From: Amphiura filiformis
Lineage: Eukaryota > Echinodermata > Ophiuroidea > Amphilepidida > Amphiuridae
DNA: 64,000 bases
Reading direction: 5' to 3'
Assembly (NCBI RefSeq): GCF_039555335.1
Contig: NC_092628.1
Location: 70,523,706-70,587,705 of the forward strand
A program made the position numbers and the translations under genes. This document shows, in pieces, positions 1 to 14,300 of this stretch. Position 1 is the first letter of the stretch, and every line of letters begins with the position of its first letter. The notes beneath the pieces are model-generated. The model was not told the origin of the DNA. It searched no databases and saw only the letters and a program-made list of their open reading frames with translations.

Positions 1-121
1 TAAAAATAAAATAAAGAAAAATTTGAATATTACAAGGTTCTTATTTATTCGCCAAGACATGGAGTATATAATATACCTTTATCGCGTACTGTGTAATTAA
101 CATATCAAAAGACACACTTAC

Positions 122-3100
122 TGAAGTAACAAACAAAACAGGTCCAATAAACGCCCAAATAACGCCTTTTTCTGGTGAAATCCAGCAGCTGGAAAACAAA
201 TCATGTGTAAATATCGATACAACCTATCAAATTGATTACAATCTACAGCCTGTACATAATAGATACGTTGGCAAGTTTCAGTAATAAGAATCTTGTGCGG
301 TTTGCGATATCTTCAAAACCGCACAGACAATTTTTGTATGGTCCTGCTAATGAAAAGCAGGGATTTTCAATTATAAACAGAGAGGGGCTTTTAATTGGCA
401 AGGTTCTGCAATAAGAATAAAGAGGGCGTTGATGCTGCCAACTAAAAAAAGGGATTTTCAAGTAAAATGCCCTTTCTAGTCTATTATGTCAAACCTTACA
501 ATAACGCACATCCCTCCTTTGCAATAGCAGCACCACAAAGCAGGGATTTTCAATTACAAATAGAGAGGGCCTTTTAATTGGAAAGTTTAGGTCATAAGAA
601 AAGAGAGGGCGTTTTGTCTGCACTGGGCCCCAGACAAACGAGAACCTAGACCAATGACTTTGACTCGCGTAGTGAAGCCGACACTGCTTAGCAACGAATT
701 TGACAAGGACGCATACCCGGACGCAAACAAGTAGACATGTTCGCGTCTATGGAACATGTTGCATTTGACGCGGCGATAACGGCGCAGTAATCACGCAAAC
801 GAGCGCGTCAAACATATATGCGATATTTCTTCGCGCCTAGTAACCCCGTCAATCCGTCAATATCACCTTGGATACGGGGCTTCACCTCCCGCTGTGGTAA
901 AGGATGGGCAGTAATAGGTCTAGGTGGTATGTCTATGTACTGGCGCCGCCATCTTGTGCGGTTTGCGATTTCTTCAAAACCGCACAGACAATAAGGCGCT
1001 TCCCAGCAAACACAAAAACGTTTTAAAAACGTTTTAAGTAAGTTGTATTTTGGTTTAGGTAAAAACGTTTTAATAACTTTAAAATGCCGGGTTATATAAA
1101 GTCATGAAAACGTTTTTAAAACGTTATTGCAAATATTTTGGGCAAACATTTTTCGCAAAATATTTTTTCAACCCCATAATAACATTATGTTTAGAATGTT
1201 TTGTATCAGGTGTTCAAGAATGTTTTTGGAATGTTATTAAAACGTTTTTATACCCTTTATATAACCCGACATTTAAACGTTTTCTGTAAAACATTTTTGT
1301 TTGCTGAGCAGTAGATTATCAAAAATGTTTTTAAGGTTATGAAAACGTTTTATACTCTTAATATACCCTTTATATAACCCGACATTTAAACGTTTTCTAA
1401 CAACCTTTTATAACCTTTTGCGAATGATGTCGAAAACGTTTTGTGTTTGCTGGGTTCCAATGAAAAGCAAGGATTGTCAGTTATAAATAGCCTGAAAGGG
1501 CCTTTAAATTGGCAAGTTTCGGTATTAAGAAAAGAGAAGGCGTTTTGTTTGCACTGGGCACCGCCATCTGGTGTGGTTTACGATTTCTTCAAAACAGCAC
1601 AGACGATTACTTTAGGGCCAATGAAAAGCAGAAATTTCCAATCATAGAGAGAGCCTTTTAATTGGCATGTTTTGATAATAAGAATAAAGAGGGCTTGCTG
1701 CTGTCAACCAAAAGAAGGGATTTCAAGTTGTGGCGCTGCTATTGCAAAGGGCGTTGGTGCTGTCAACCAAAAGAAGAGATTTTCAATAATTGTGGCGCTG
1801 TTATTGCAAAGGAGGGATCTACGTTGTAAAGTATGACATAATAGACTAGAGAGGAAAAGAAGGGAATTTCAATTTGTGGCGCTACTACTGCAAAGGAGGG
1901 ATCTACGTTATTGTAAAATTTGACATAATAGACTAGAGAGGGCGTTTTCTTTGTACTGGGCGTCACCATCTTGTACGATTACATGGACGGGGGCTGTGAA
2001 CTCTCAAGACCTTAATATGATTCTGCACTACCAACGTCCAAATTGGGTAGAGGATCAACTAGTCAACATTTAGCTGCCACCCGCTGATAACGGAGAAGGG
2101 TTTCTCCGAAATATACGGAACAATAAAGTGGCTGCTGAAGACTTGTTTATTTCCAATTTTCAAAACCAGCAAATGAACATTGTTATAATTTTATACGCAC
2201 TAAAATATCAAGATCAATTCTATATCGCTTTATATTATTGCATTTATATAATCAAACATCTTTGCCTTTACCTTGTTTCATTATACTGGTCAAAACGAAT
2301 TCCAGCTGTAATAGCCACTATGACAATAGGTACACCTGGGGGTATGGAACAGAGCAGTATTAAATTATTTCGTTACACTTTTTAAACCATTAGCACCCCA
2401 TCACACGGTTGTTTGATGCGATAATTTATCAAATTTTCTAACAAAACATTATAATAATGTTCAATTCTAAACCGGGACAGTACCAACAACTACCATACTT
2501 ATATGTACATATATTTCCAGCTCTTTTTAACATAGATTGTCGTTTCTTTTCCAACTTATTCATCTAAAATGTATATTTGTGTGCACATTGAGGGCGCTAT
2601 TTACATATATTTTAAATTTAATTTAGCCAAATAATATAAGTTATTCCTAACCTTTCATGATAAAAAGTTTTTCGAAAATTTCGTTGTTACTTGTTACTCT
2701 TTTTCTGATGTTTTAATGCCTTTATACCAGTATCTACCCCTTGTAAAGATGAAAACACGATTTAACATGTTTAAGATAGTGCCATCAGTGTTCACCTTTT
2801 CTTAAAAATAACGTAGTTTTACATGCTATCAAACAACCGTGATCACTCATACAAATAACAAATTGATAATTTCTTACTTGGATTCAATTATTCATTTGAC
2901 ACAGAAATCTTACATACCCCATGCAAAGGCAAAGAAAGGGATAAATTTTGGTGTCTTTACGCTCGCTGTTGTTTTTCTGTAGAGTAGATAGCCTTCAACT
3001 AACATCCACATGAAAGCTACCAGGAACAAGTAATGCAAGATCACGGCAAAGGCCTGGCAGAGACTCTGTCAACAGAAAGGTATAAGACATAAGTGCCGGT

Positions 3101-5300
3101 TACCCTCGTACATGATAGATATGTCTAATGACTACCATTTTGATGGTAATTCATAATATATTAGTCCGGTGGCAGAGCAAGGTAGGTTGATTCTGCTAGC
3201 TCAAGTTTTTTTCTTTGTTGATTTTTGTTCTAATATCAAATATGGGTGCTACAATACGAGATTCCGAGGGGTATAAATTGGGCAAATCGAGATATCGAAG
3301 GTAAGGTCAAAGTAATACAGAGGTCCAAATTAAGCTAAATTAAAAACTGGTCCAATTTTGTCCAATTTAGAAAATATATAGTTTAAATACCTACGACTTA
3401 TCGTTGTGGGATTATGAGCAAAAAGGTCGGAGGTTAAAAAGAGGTTAAAAAGTGAACTCCACGGGGTTTGAAACAGAAAAAAAAAACTTTTTTGATCTCA
3501 AATTATTCTTCCTGTGATAATAACTATAATAAAGAATAGTTTGACCCATCCATCTAAAATGACTCATTAGCTAGGTAACACAGCAAAATAGGTTATTTCC
3601 AATAGACTCCTATTGATGACGACATACCGGTATTTCCCCTCAACGATTACCTAGGTAACGAGTCGTTACAGATACTTATAACTATCATAATTAGAATTGA
3701 AATAACAGTACTAGCAATTTGAGACCATGTTTATCAAGATTGGAGCATTTGATCTACAAGTATTTTAGCCCCTGTGACCTTTTGGTTTATAACTCCGGAA
3801 CGATGAGTCGAAGGTAGGTCAAACTATACGTTTTCTGAATCCTTATGATCAGAGGAATATTTTGGTATGGTTTTAAACACAATTCGGCAGTTTTTATAGC
3901 AGTACTATATAAACTTTGACCTTGGAAATCTTGAATTACCTATCCCATAATCTCATTTTATACCACCTAGAATAATAATCAGCAAAGAAAAACACTTCCT
4001 AACTGCCAAACCCATCTGACCTGATAAAACAATAGTTTGCAGCTGGACTACATCAAATCCATTAGGTCGGGGAAGGTCATTGAATTGAAAACCGAATTAA
4101 AAAGAATAGTTTGCGTATGATGTCCTGTCAACCGGACCAAAAATGCGGTACTACGCAGGTCAGCAACCAATCACGTCGCGCCTTTGCCCTGACGTCAGAC
4201 TCAAACTAGTCTTTTTAATTCGGTCTTCAATAATAGATAGCCCAGAGGCTCGATAGAAACAGGCCTAAGATCATACATCCAAGTTTAGGCTATAACCTAT
4301 ATAGAGCCTGCCTATAAACCTTGGACGTCCAAGATTACATGTAATCTTGGACGACAAAAAGTTTAGGCTATAACCTATGTATATTGCCTAAACTTGGACG
4401 TCCAAGATTGCATCTTGTACAATCAAAATTCGACAATCTTCGCCGTCCCATAATCGTATGCATGTGTTGAGCCTTTCGGCAATTCACAAGGGTTATCATT
4501 ACACGTCACGGACTTTAAAGAACAAGAAAATTATTTCTAGGACGCGTATTTTGATTTATACACTGATATGCTTATGTATAAATCGATAATAAAAATATAA
4601 TCGTGGCCTAGAAAGAATTTTCTTGTTCTTTAGAGTCTGTGGCGTGTAATCATGACCCTTATGAATGGTCAAAAGGCTCAACGCACGCATAAGATGAGTG
4701 CTGGAAATGGATAAATGTTTCTTACCTTTTTGGCTACGTTACCAGGTGCAGTAATGAATATGATAAATGCCAATGCCAAAGATGCACACAGATTGGTATG
4801 AACTTTGATGGATAGAGATTTCATCAACCTGTAGCAAGAATAGAAGCACTTTTTAGCATCGGAATATTGAATATTCCTTTAATTATACCACCAATAAAAA
4901 ATCAAAGCTAGGACTCTTTATATGAAACAGCGGTGCTAGCAAATAGTGATTACAATTAGGCATATAAAGGATGATTTAACATTCAAATGGTAGATGCAAA
5001 AATATGTATTTATATCAATTATAGCTGGCGTACACCATTTACACAATTTAGTAACACATGAACTGGTGAAAGATTACTTCGATATAGACATCACGATATT
5101 CCATTGTACTAAAGGGCCGTCTAACGAAGGATTACCGGTCACAGTACTAGAACACTTTAATTCAGATCAATTTCAATTTGTATCTTTCATAGAGCAACTT
5201 ACCTTAAATAAATGTAAACGAAAACAGTAGCACAAAGGCAGACGATGGATAACCCACCAAGTACCTTACCCAGATAATTCAACACATTGCTGTGTTGGTT
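122..5300 (-). CDS. Gene 1 exons 12-16: TM1 to ECL2/TM5 of the 7TM domain
   Basis: Exons 5300-5203 (TM1, GGLSIVCLCATVFVYIYL), 4828-4726 (TM2, SIKVHTNLCASLALAFIIF), 3065-2918 (TM3 and ICL2, with SLCQAF then MWMLVEGYLLYRK), 2335-2272 (TM4, VPIVIVAITAGIRFDQYNET) and 188-122 (ECL2 and TM5 start, CWISPEKGVIWAFIGPVLF). The Cys in SLCQ and the Cys in CWIS are the expected TM3-ECL2 disulfide pair. All junction phases agree with gene 2. The last exon ends at an apparent donor with phase 0, so the next exon should lie to the left of this contig window. Confidence 0.9.
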
Positions 5301-8300
5301 CTGTAGAGACAAGGCAATTTTTGTATGATTTGACATTATTAATATTATAAACTGTGGAATATATGTGATTGCACAGCGAGACTCCCGGGGAAGAGACTTT
5401 ACTTTTCTACAAAAAGCTGAAAATCACTACCAATACGAATGTTTTGATGCCGTGAATGCAGTATACCTCAAAGATGCACTAGTGCACATATTTAGCTACT
5501 ACGCGTGATTAGACGTTTTTTTGTAATTGTTCTTGTCAGATCTCTTTGTATTCAAAAAAGTAATTATACACTCCAGCTAGTTGAATTTTTTTTTTCGAGA
5601 TTTGGACCTATACGACAGAACGGATATTGACAACGCGTAATGCTGTATGTTACCATGTTCAAGACAATGTACGCCTGTGCCATATTGGACATTTTGCTAT
5701 TTATTTATCACATAAAAAAGACGGATTACGATACCATTGGTATCTCCTGAAGTTGCATAAGGATGGCAAAGTTTGTAGTATGATCACAATAACATGAACA
5801 TGATGAAGTCACTTGATCGGCTGCTTCGACTACCAGTACATGGCATCCTTCCTCACTCCAAACACTACGAAAAAAGTACAGATTTCTCACGTTTATCGAA
5901 ATTGTTAGATACCGCTTTACTAGTTTATACATTGTTTCATGTTATAAAGTTATAAAGTTATTTATACTAAGGTCTTGCATACAAATGTCTACAAAGTAAT
6001 TCTGAAGATATTTCAGAAATCCACTTTTTTGAAATACATTAGATCAAAGAGCAGCCAACTTCTCTCATTTCACAATCGTATATAATCATATCAGTTAATT
6101 ACCTTTTATTTAGCAAACAAACCATTTCTCCGCATCTTTACGAATGATCAGGGCGCACATAAAAATAAAATAATGTGGAAATAGGAGTATAAACTGACCA
6201 GTAGATACCAGTTGTAGTCCTACTAATTCATGGCATATTGGATAGCCTAGGTGAAAGTTAGCCCATATTTGCAAGACTATCCTTGCCTTCAAGGTGAAAC
6301 AAACCTACTCATGTTACCCTCTGGCCATGGTCTGACCTGCTGTCAGATCTTTCCCAAGGAAAGATGGCATTCCAATATTCCCCTTTAAAGCTGACCGAGG
6401 TGCAAATTGCGCCGGAAAAAAAAGATTTAAAAAAAGTTTTAACACCATAAATATTCCCTCACGAGTACTTGGTTTAAGGTGGCGCCTCGGTCGCGCCGGA
6501 TCTGGTGACAAATTTCCCTTATTATATTGACCATAGATTGACACATAAAGCATCTACACTCTGTTTACCTTTCATGTGCATTCCAAAACCCACATTGGAC
6601 CTGAGCTTGTTCATTATCACCAACTATGCCAACCTGTAAAAATTAATTCAAATATATATTTTGTCAAGAATGTGTCATTTTTATTCACGTGCGGATATTA
6701 TACACATACACACCTGACTGTAGAAATGTACGCACATAACCCCACCCATCTCCCCTCCCACCTTATACAAAGACTTGGAGATGACCCTCGCTGACACCTT
6801 CCCACCACATCCTAGTAGCTGATGGTCGGGCTGAATGGCTGATGATGGTACACTTGCATTTTTGAAAACACATTTCTATTTTGTTTATTTATACGGAGAC
6901 ATAGATCGGATCCATCGTAATTCGGACTAACGTAGATGACAACCATAGTCAGCATTTAAGAAGTACTGATTGCATTCATGCATGAAGCCGTGACCATTAA
7001 AACTAGAGAGCTTCTATTACTGAATTTGCCTGACTTACTTCTAACTCCAGAAAAATGGAGGACTAATTTTCTTGATTAAAAGATCAAAATAGAGAATGAA
7101 TACATTTGCTTTAGTGTCAAATTGAAATTCTGACTACTAATAGGAGTGCTGAATGCTGATCAATATTGCCAATTAAGTTTGGTGTCGAATATTTCTAAAT
7201 GTGTGTGTGTTTCAAGAGTATTTTACCCAGAATGTACTACATATACATCAATTTACCATGAAGTAGTCATATCTTTCAGCCTAACCGCGTTTAATATACA
7301 CCAACAAACTCGTGTAAAGGTTTCTTGAGGAATAGGATATGAACCCGGGACTTTTACTCTAAGACTATATTACAGACCATCGCTCTTACCAACTGAGCTA
7401 TTGAGGAAACCAGTGGCATACAATAAGCCCATTATTTCATATATTTACCCCCAGCTTCTTTAGCGACCTCACTAAGGCAATGGAACCAAATTTGCTCGAT
7501 ATTTTGATCGACTGACGATGCATGGTTGATTCCTAATTGTAGCAAATATCAATTGAATATAATGTATTGTATTGACCAATAATATGTTACTATTATTTTT
7601 AAGTCAATAGCTCATTAATAACAAGTATAGAATTGCGTCGATGGTCGATCCAAAATCGAACACATTTGCGGTGCATAAGGAGAAATAATATTTTACTTAT
7701 TTCTAACAGTTAATTTGATAACTCAGTTCTTCAGGTAAATTATATCACTGGATATGGTCCAAATTATTATTTCCATTTTGTTGTGATTCATTGTTATTTT
7801 TACCTTCTCAAGTGTACCCTTTACAGGTCAATTGAAATCCATTTGTAAGCTTTTATATATGTATTTCAGGTTCAGAAAACAATTCAGGTAGCAGTGTAAG
7901 TAACTTGCCTTCTAAAAAACTTATGTTGGCATTCATTATTCCATGCCATACTTACGGTATTATAATCCATCTTGAATTCGACCTTAGCCGACTCTTTGTT
8001 GCCATTAACAACGGCTGAAAGCGAGAGAATTCCACTGGCAAGCTGACTACGACTGCTTCATTAAGAGATCGATAAGAATAAAAAACACAAGGATTAATAA
8101 AGTGAAAATTGCCCTGATTAATGTTTTATTGGATATATTTCGTCAATAATTAATGAATATATTTTTAATGGATTGATGTAAAAACCAACACTCAAGCTTG
8201 CGTGGCATTCAGAATTACTCATGGATCAAATTGTATTCACAATATTTAAAATTGTAATATATTACCCATATCTAAGAAATAAGTTGAAAAGAGCTCGGCT

Positions 8301-11300
8301 CGTAACAAATTATGCATAAATAGGTAAACAATAATATCAATAGGCCTAATGTGCCATTTTGTGTTAATAATATTCTGGATATTCTTGCATTTTACCGCCT
8401 ATAGTCAAACGGACCCTAGCAAATATCACTGGCATATACTGAAATATTTTCAATGAAACTGAGCTATGGGCTTCCAGTGGTATTCTATGAATATGCGTCA
8501 AACTACAAATTATCCCTTTGTCATATTTTCTAGACATTTCAACAACATTTGTTATAAAAAACATTTACGTGATAAAGTGCCATCAAACATGTGAAATTGG
8601 TGTTCGCGATTGTTCAATTTAATTTCGAGTCCTACCTTGATTCATCTGTTTCATAAGGGTTTGGGGCCTCCGCCTTGTCAGATTCTCCTTGACTAGAAGA
8701 GGCTAGATAGTATGCAACTATGCCAATAGGCCCTAGCGAGACCAAATTAAACAAAAAACATATTAATAAACCCTATAAATGAATGATTGCACTGTACTCT
8801 TGTTATATTGCATTATCCAACCACCAATAACATTATTATTTTGAAGGAAGGCCACGGTTTGTTGATGGCATGTAAACTGTTGTCATTTTAAAGAAAAGTT
8901 GAACAATGATGGCGCTATTTATCTTAAATCTTGTTTGCATCTTTAGAACATCAGAAAAAAGACTAACAAATGGCATGGACTTTTCAAAAAACTTTTTATC
9001 ATGAACAGTAAGGAATAACTCATATAATTCGGCTAATTTCAATTTAAAATGTATGTAAACAGCGCCCTCAATTTTCACACAAATGTGCAGTTTATAGAAT
9101 AAAAATTACCGCAAAAAACAGAAAAAAATGAATAATATGATATAGAAACGAGAATCTATGTTACAAATAGCTGTAAAATATATGTGTGTATTAGTGTGAT
9201 AAATGTTGATATTGTCTAGAATTGAACATTATATAATGTTTTGTTAGAAAAATTAATAAATGATCACATCAAACAATCTGGCCAGGCTATCGGTAACATT
9301 GACGAATCAACACGCGTCCTGTCCATATCATGGATCAACACGCGTCCTGTCCATATCATGTGGTTTGGGAAATATATCATATTCCTCTTAAACATGTTAA
9401 AGTATACTGAAGAGTAAAAGCTTCCCCTTCACACATGGATAGGTCCGTAAATTAGATCTATGCTTAATCATGTTTATACTACGCCCTCACCAAAAACCAT
9501 GTCATTCGAGAACCAACCTGCCCATGTTGGTTCTCGGGTGTGATATTGGTTTTCAGAGTCCATAGTAAAAGGAACATAGTAGAGTTATACCACACCCAGA
9601 CTAATGAATTTTACAACTTGCCAAATTTGGTTTGCTGCTGACAATCGATGTGAGACAATAATGTTGTGTTGTTGAGACAATACTGCACTGTTGTGTTGTA
9701 GAGACGATACTGCATTGTTGTGTTGTTGTGTTCAGTCTTACCTGCTTCTGTCAATGAGCCACTAGCTATTTTCAGCGTAGTCTGTTGATTCTCGCTACTT
9801 CCACCAGGCATGAATTTATAATTATCTACGGCTGCTGCAGAGTCAAACTTGACAATTTCAATATCTATAAAATATAGGCCGTTAAAAAAACACAATTATT
9901 ATGTGCTTCATACAGCAATTTTGGTACATCGAATTTGGGTGCATTTTGTTCAATTTAAAGTTGAAGCCTTGACAGTGGTTTGTGAATAACTAAAAGAACT
10001 CGTGATCATGGTGATAAGGCTTCAACATGATTGACATTACCTGAAGATATCATTGTTTCCGATAACATAATGACACTGCTAAATGGTCAGTTCCAATTAA
10101 CAATAACTTACCAATATCTCCTTGAGTAAGTTGCAGTGGTTGATTAACTTCAACAGCATCCAAAGCTGCAAAAAGCTGATCATTTAACTCTTCCAACTTT
10201 TGCATTTCTTCCATGGATCCGCGGTTCTAATTCAAGATATGAAAAACATTTTATATGCCAGTGGCGTAGCGTGAGTTTAGGTGTTTGATTCCGGCACTGA
10301 AGCGCTAGTCATTTTTTCTAAGGAATTTCTCACATTTTGACTCTGCTGGGAGGGCAGGGGATTTGCCATTTGGTCTAATACCATTCGGTTTAATATCCAT
10401 TTCGACTACATCCATTTCTTCTAAACCCATTAGGTCTATATCCACTACGTCCAATAATCATTTAGTCCTTTATTCATTTGGTCCGATAACCATTTGGTCC
10501 GATAACCATTTAGTCTAATAACCAATAAGTCTAAAACCATTTAGTCTAACAACCATTTAGTCTAATACTCATTTGGTCTACACACCATTTAGTCTTACAT
10601 GCATTTAGTTTATTAATAAATAGACGAAATGGTATTAGACTAACTGGTTATTAGACCATACGAGTATTAGACCTAACGGTTATTAGACCAAACGGTTATT
10701 AGACCAAATGGTTATTAATGAAATATTAGACCAAATGGTTATTAGACTATATGGTTAGTAGACATACCGGTTATTAGACCAAACAATATTAGACTAAATG
10801 GACATTAGACTATATGATTATTAGACTAACTGGCAATTAGCCTTTCTGGTAATAGACCAATTGAATATAGACTAAACGGGAATTACACGAAATGGTATAA
10901 GACCAAATGGCAATAGACCGGAGGGCACAGGGTCACTATGACACCATGACATTACACACTTAAAACATTTAAAGACCAACGATATTTAACTTATAAACTG
11001 CTTGCAAATGCAACCTCCATTGCTTCCCCAATCCATCTTTTTAAGATCATCAACCACCTCTGCTCTTCTCCCATAGACTCAGCTTCTCCCAACCCATTCA
11101 AGCCTCACTCCAATCTCAATAGCCTTCTCTCTTGATATAACTTTCCGAAAGCTCACGATCTGCCAAAGGTCTTTTTACCCATTAAGTTTTCCCAGCCTGT
11201 GGAACTACCTGCCTGAGGATGTTATTAAATGTACCTCCCTATCAGCCTTTAAATCTGCTGTCTCCACCTCGTGTAACAAGGTTTCCTTTTTTATTTCATC

Positions 11301-14300
11301 CATTTCGTTTGATCTCCTTTTATTTCTCCTGTCCACCTGTCCTTATCCTTGTGTATTTTTTTTATGTTATGGGCATCCCTTTAATTGTTTTCACTATCAT
11401 GACTATTGCGTTTGTCCAGGCTTTGTAGCCTATCGTTATAAATAAATGAATAAATATACATTCAAAACTATACGATATTATTTTCTCGTGTAATTATTTA
11501 GATGGTTGGGTATTAGTTTTTGTTGGTAGCAAGCTGAGCAAAAAATCAACAAAAAAATCAACAAAGTATTATAATGATACTAAACTTACCCCTTTACTTT
11601 GACTGTCTCCAAGGCCCGTATTCTTGAATAAGATTACCGAGAAAAAAAATCGAGTTATGTAAATTGATGAATTTACAAATTATTTATCATATTCAGTAAT
11701 ATTCACATATATTTCCATACAAGACATTTACAAAGAACCGCTAAAGTCAAAGCGAGCATTTTTCAAATGCAAAAAATAAACAAACATTATGGAGCTCGTG
11801 AATTTCTAAAAAAATGAAACTTGCATAATTAAAATGATCAAGAAGTCAAAACCTAAAGCCGAGACAAAAGACGATGTTCGGGGAAATAAGTTTTAATCGC
11901 ATTTAGAGATGTGTTTTCTTTGATAAAGGTCCACCACCTCGACCATATGACATCTTTTCCCACTCATCCATCTGGAAATGTGGGAGGGGACCGGACACTT
12001 TGGTCTGATTTGTCAAAATATTGCTGAAAGAACAAATAATGGGTAATTTTGCCAAAAAGCGCGGAGACACATTCTAGTGCTGCATGTAGGATTGCCGCCC
12101 ATCTACTATTAATTAAGAATATGCCATACATGTTTAGCTTCCCCACATTGTGTGACTTTCCTATCATAAAATACCATACGTAAGTGCCTGAGATGTCAAT
12201 TCAAATTAATATAGGGCCTATGTGTGAAGGCTGCCCCTTGATATATATCAGGCCTCATAAATTATAGACAAGTCATGTTAACGCTACTATAAGTGCCCGA
12301 AAAGAAATAATCTAGCTTACCGTTATCTGGTCCCGTATCTTTTTGCTGCATCCATTTGGTGATGAACAAGCTTTGGACGAACCTGGGTTGCTTGCGACTG
12401 TGGTCGGTTTGGTAGAGGCTTGCTTGTTAGTTGCTGTAGTAGCTGCTGTTGTTTCGACAGTAGTATGTGAACCCACCACAGTGGTCGGGTTGACAGATGT
12501 TTGCTTTGCAGATGTCGTGCCATCAGTTGTTGTTTCGGCAGTAGTGTGTGACCCCACCACAGTGGTTGGGTTGACAGAAGTTGGGTTTGCAGATGTCGTG
12601 GCATCAGTTGCTGTTCCGGCAGTAGTATGTGAACCCAACACAGTGGTCGGGTTGACAGAAGTTGGCTTTGCAGGTGTCGTGGCATCAGTTGTTGTTGCTT
12701 GGTCGGGTGAAATTGTGGTCACTGCTCCTAAATTTATGATATGACAAATTTTGAAAGCAATCAAAAGAATAAGGGATGAACATTCGCACGATTGATGATG
12801 TTCCTGGCTCCTGGATTTGTAGATATTTTCCATTGTTATTCTTGTTAGAAGCCAGCATTTGAGTTAATTAATATTAAAGCATTATGAGTGAATGTTCTTA
12901 GTAGCTCTTAGTGATCCAGTATATAAATTTAAAATGGAAATAAGTCTAATACTGGAACTCGGTTTTTGCAACTTTGCTACGTTGCGTCTGGCCAGGGGCG
13001 TAGCAAGCGGGTGGACAGTCCATTGGCCTCAAGGGTTCAGGGGTTAACATTAGACAATTATTATAATGTGTTTACACGCTTGTGCATGATGAAGAACAAT
13101 GTACAAACTGGCTATTTACGTTACACGTATAATAATATATACAGAGATGCCACTCAGTTTCACTCAAAAAACCTGAAACTTATTTCATAAATTGGTTCTA
13201 TTTTGGAAACATTGCGTTCCTAGCGGCAAGTTTGCGTAAAAGTTGGCAACTATCTTATTTTTGTTAATTTGGGTATGCTCAACTCGAATCTGTGACCCTC
13301 AAAAAGACCCCAAATGACCCCATAGGATCGTATAGAGGGCAAAAATTTATTTCATTTCAATAACATATTCAAATATGTCAAATTATGCGTCTGGCCCCAC
13401 GGATCCCTGAAATGTAATGTTTGTGCGTGTACGACCTATCGTTAAAACTTTATGGGGCACAAAAGGTCACAGGTCGATTTGATTTTTGTCTACAGTAGAA
13501 TTCACCACGACCTTTGCAGGACTTAAACCCCATTAAAAGCTATTAACCAAGATAACACTCATTGAAAACAGCTCAACTATGTTAAATCAGACATTCTCTG
13601 GTTAAATCCACACTCACATGTTTCTGTTTTTAAACAGAAACATGTGCGATATTGCAATAAGCTGGTATTATAGTTTCAGTTTGGTAAACGATTATAAATC
13701 AAACGCAAGGTAACAATACTGTGTGGGTCTTTGTTTTCGAAATGAGACAATAGTCTGCATATTGTTAACCAGCATTCTTGAAAATGAGAAACATAATGGT
13801 TGTAGACTTAACACGGTTTGGATATAATTTCATTTTTTTTTATGTTATCTGTCGTTTACATATCCTTCCTAAAACACCAAAGTGCGAATATTTCCAAACA
13901 CCTAAATTAGCTAAATATTTAGGACATGTTACAAAACTATATTTTCTAGAATTCCAGAGAGTACTTGAAATATTGGCCGGTTATTTTTCACACAGTGACG
14001 TTAACTAGGCAATGCCCTTCACCTATAACATACACTAAAACACCAAAGTGCGAATATTACGTGCAACTATATTTTCTAGAATTCCAGAGAGTACTTTAAA
14101 TATTGGCCGGTTATTTTGCACACAGTGACGTTAACTAGGCAATGCCCATATAATATAACATACACTGTTTGTAGAGGTCACGCGTCAATGGTGTATTGAC
14201 TGTGTATTATGTATAGGAAAATGAACAATAACTGCAGTATGATCACTTCCAATGTCAACTCAACTGCATACTCTTACATCTTTGACAGAGTTGCTCTATT

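Noticed and set aside
12343-12744. 133-codon plus-strand open frame
   Set aside because: It is the exact antisense of the Thr-rich stalk exon of gene 1; the Val-rich product is a composition artefact.
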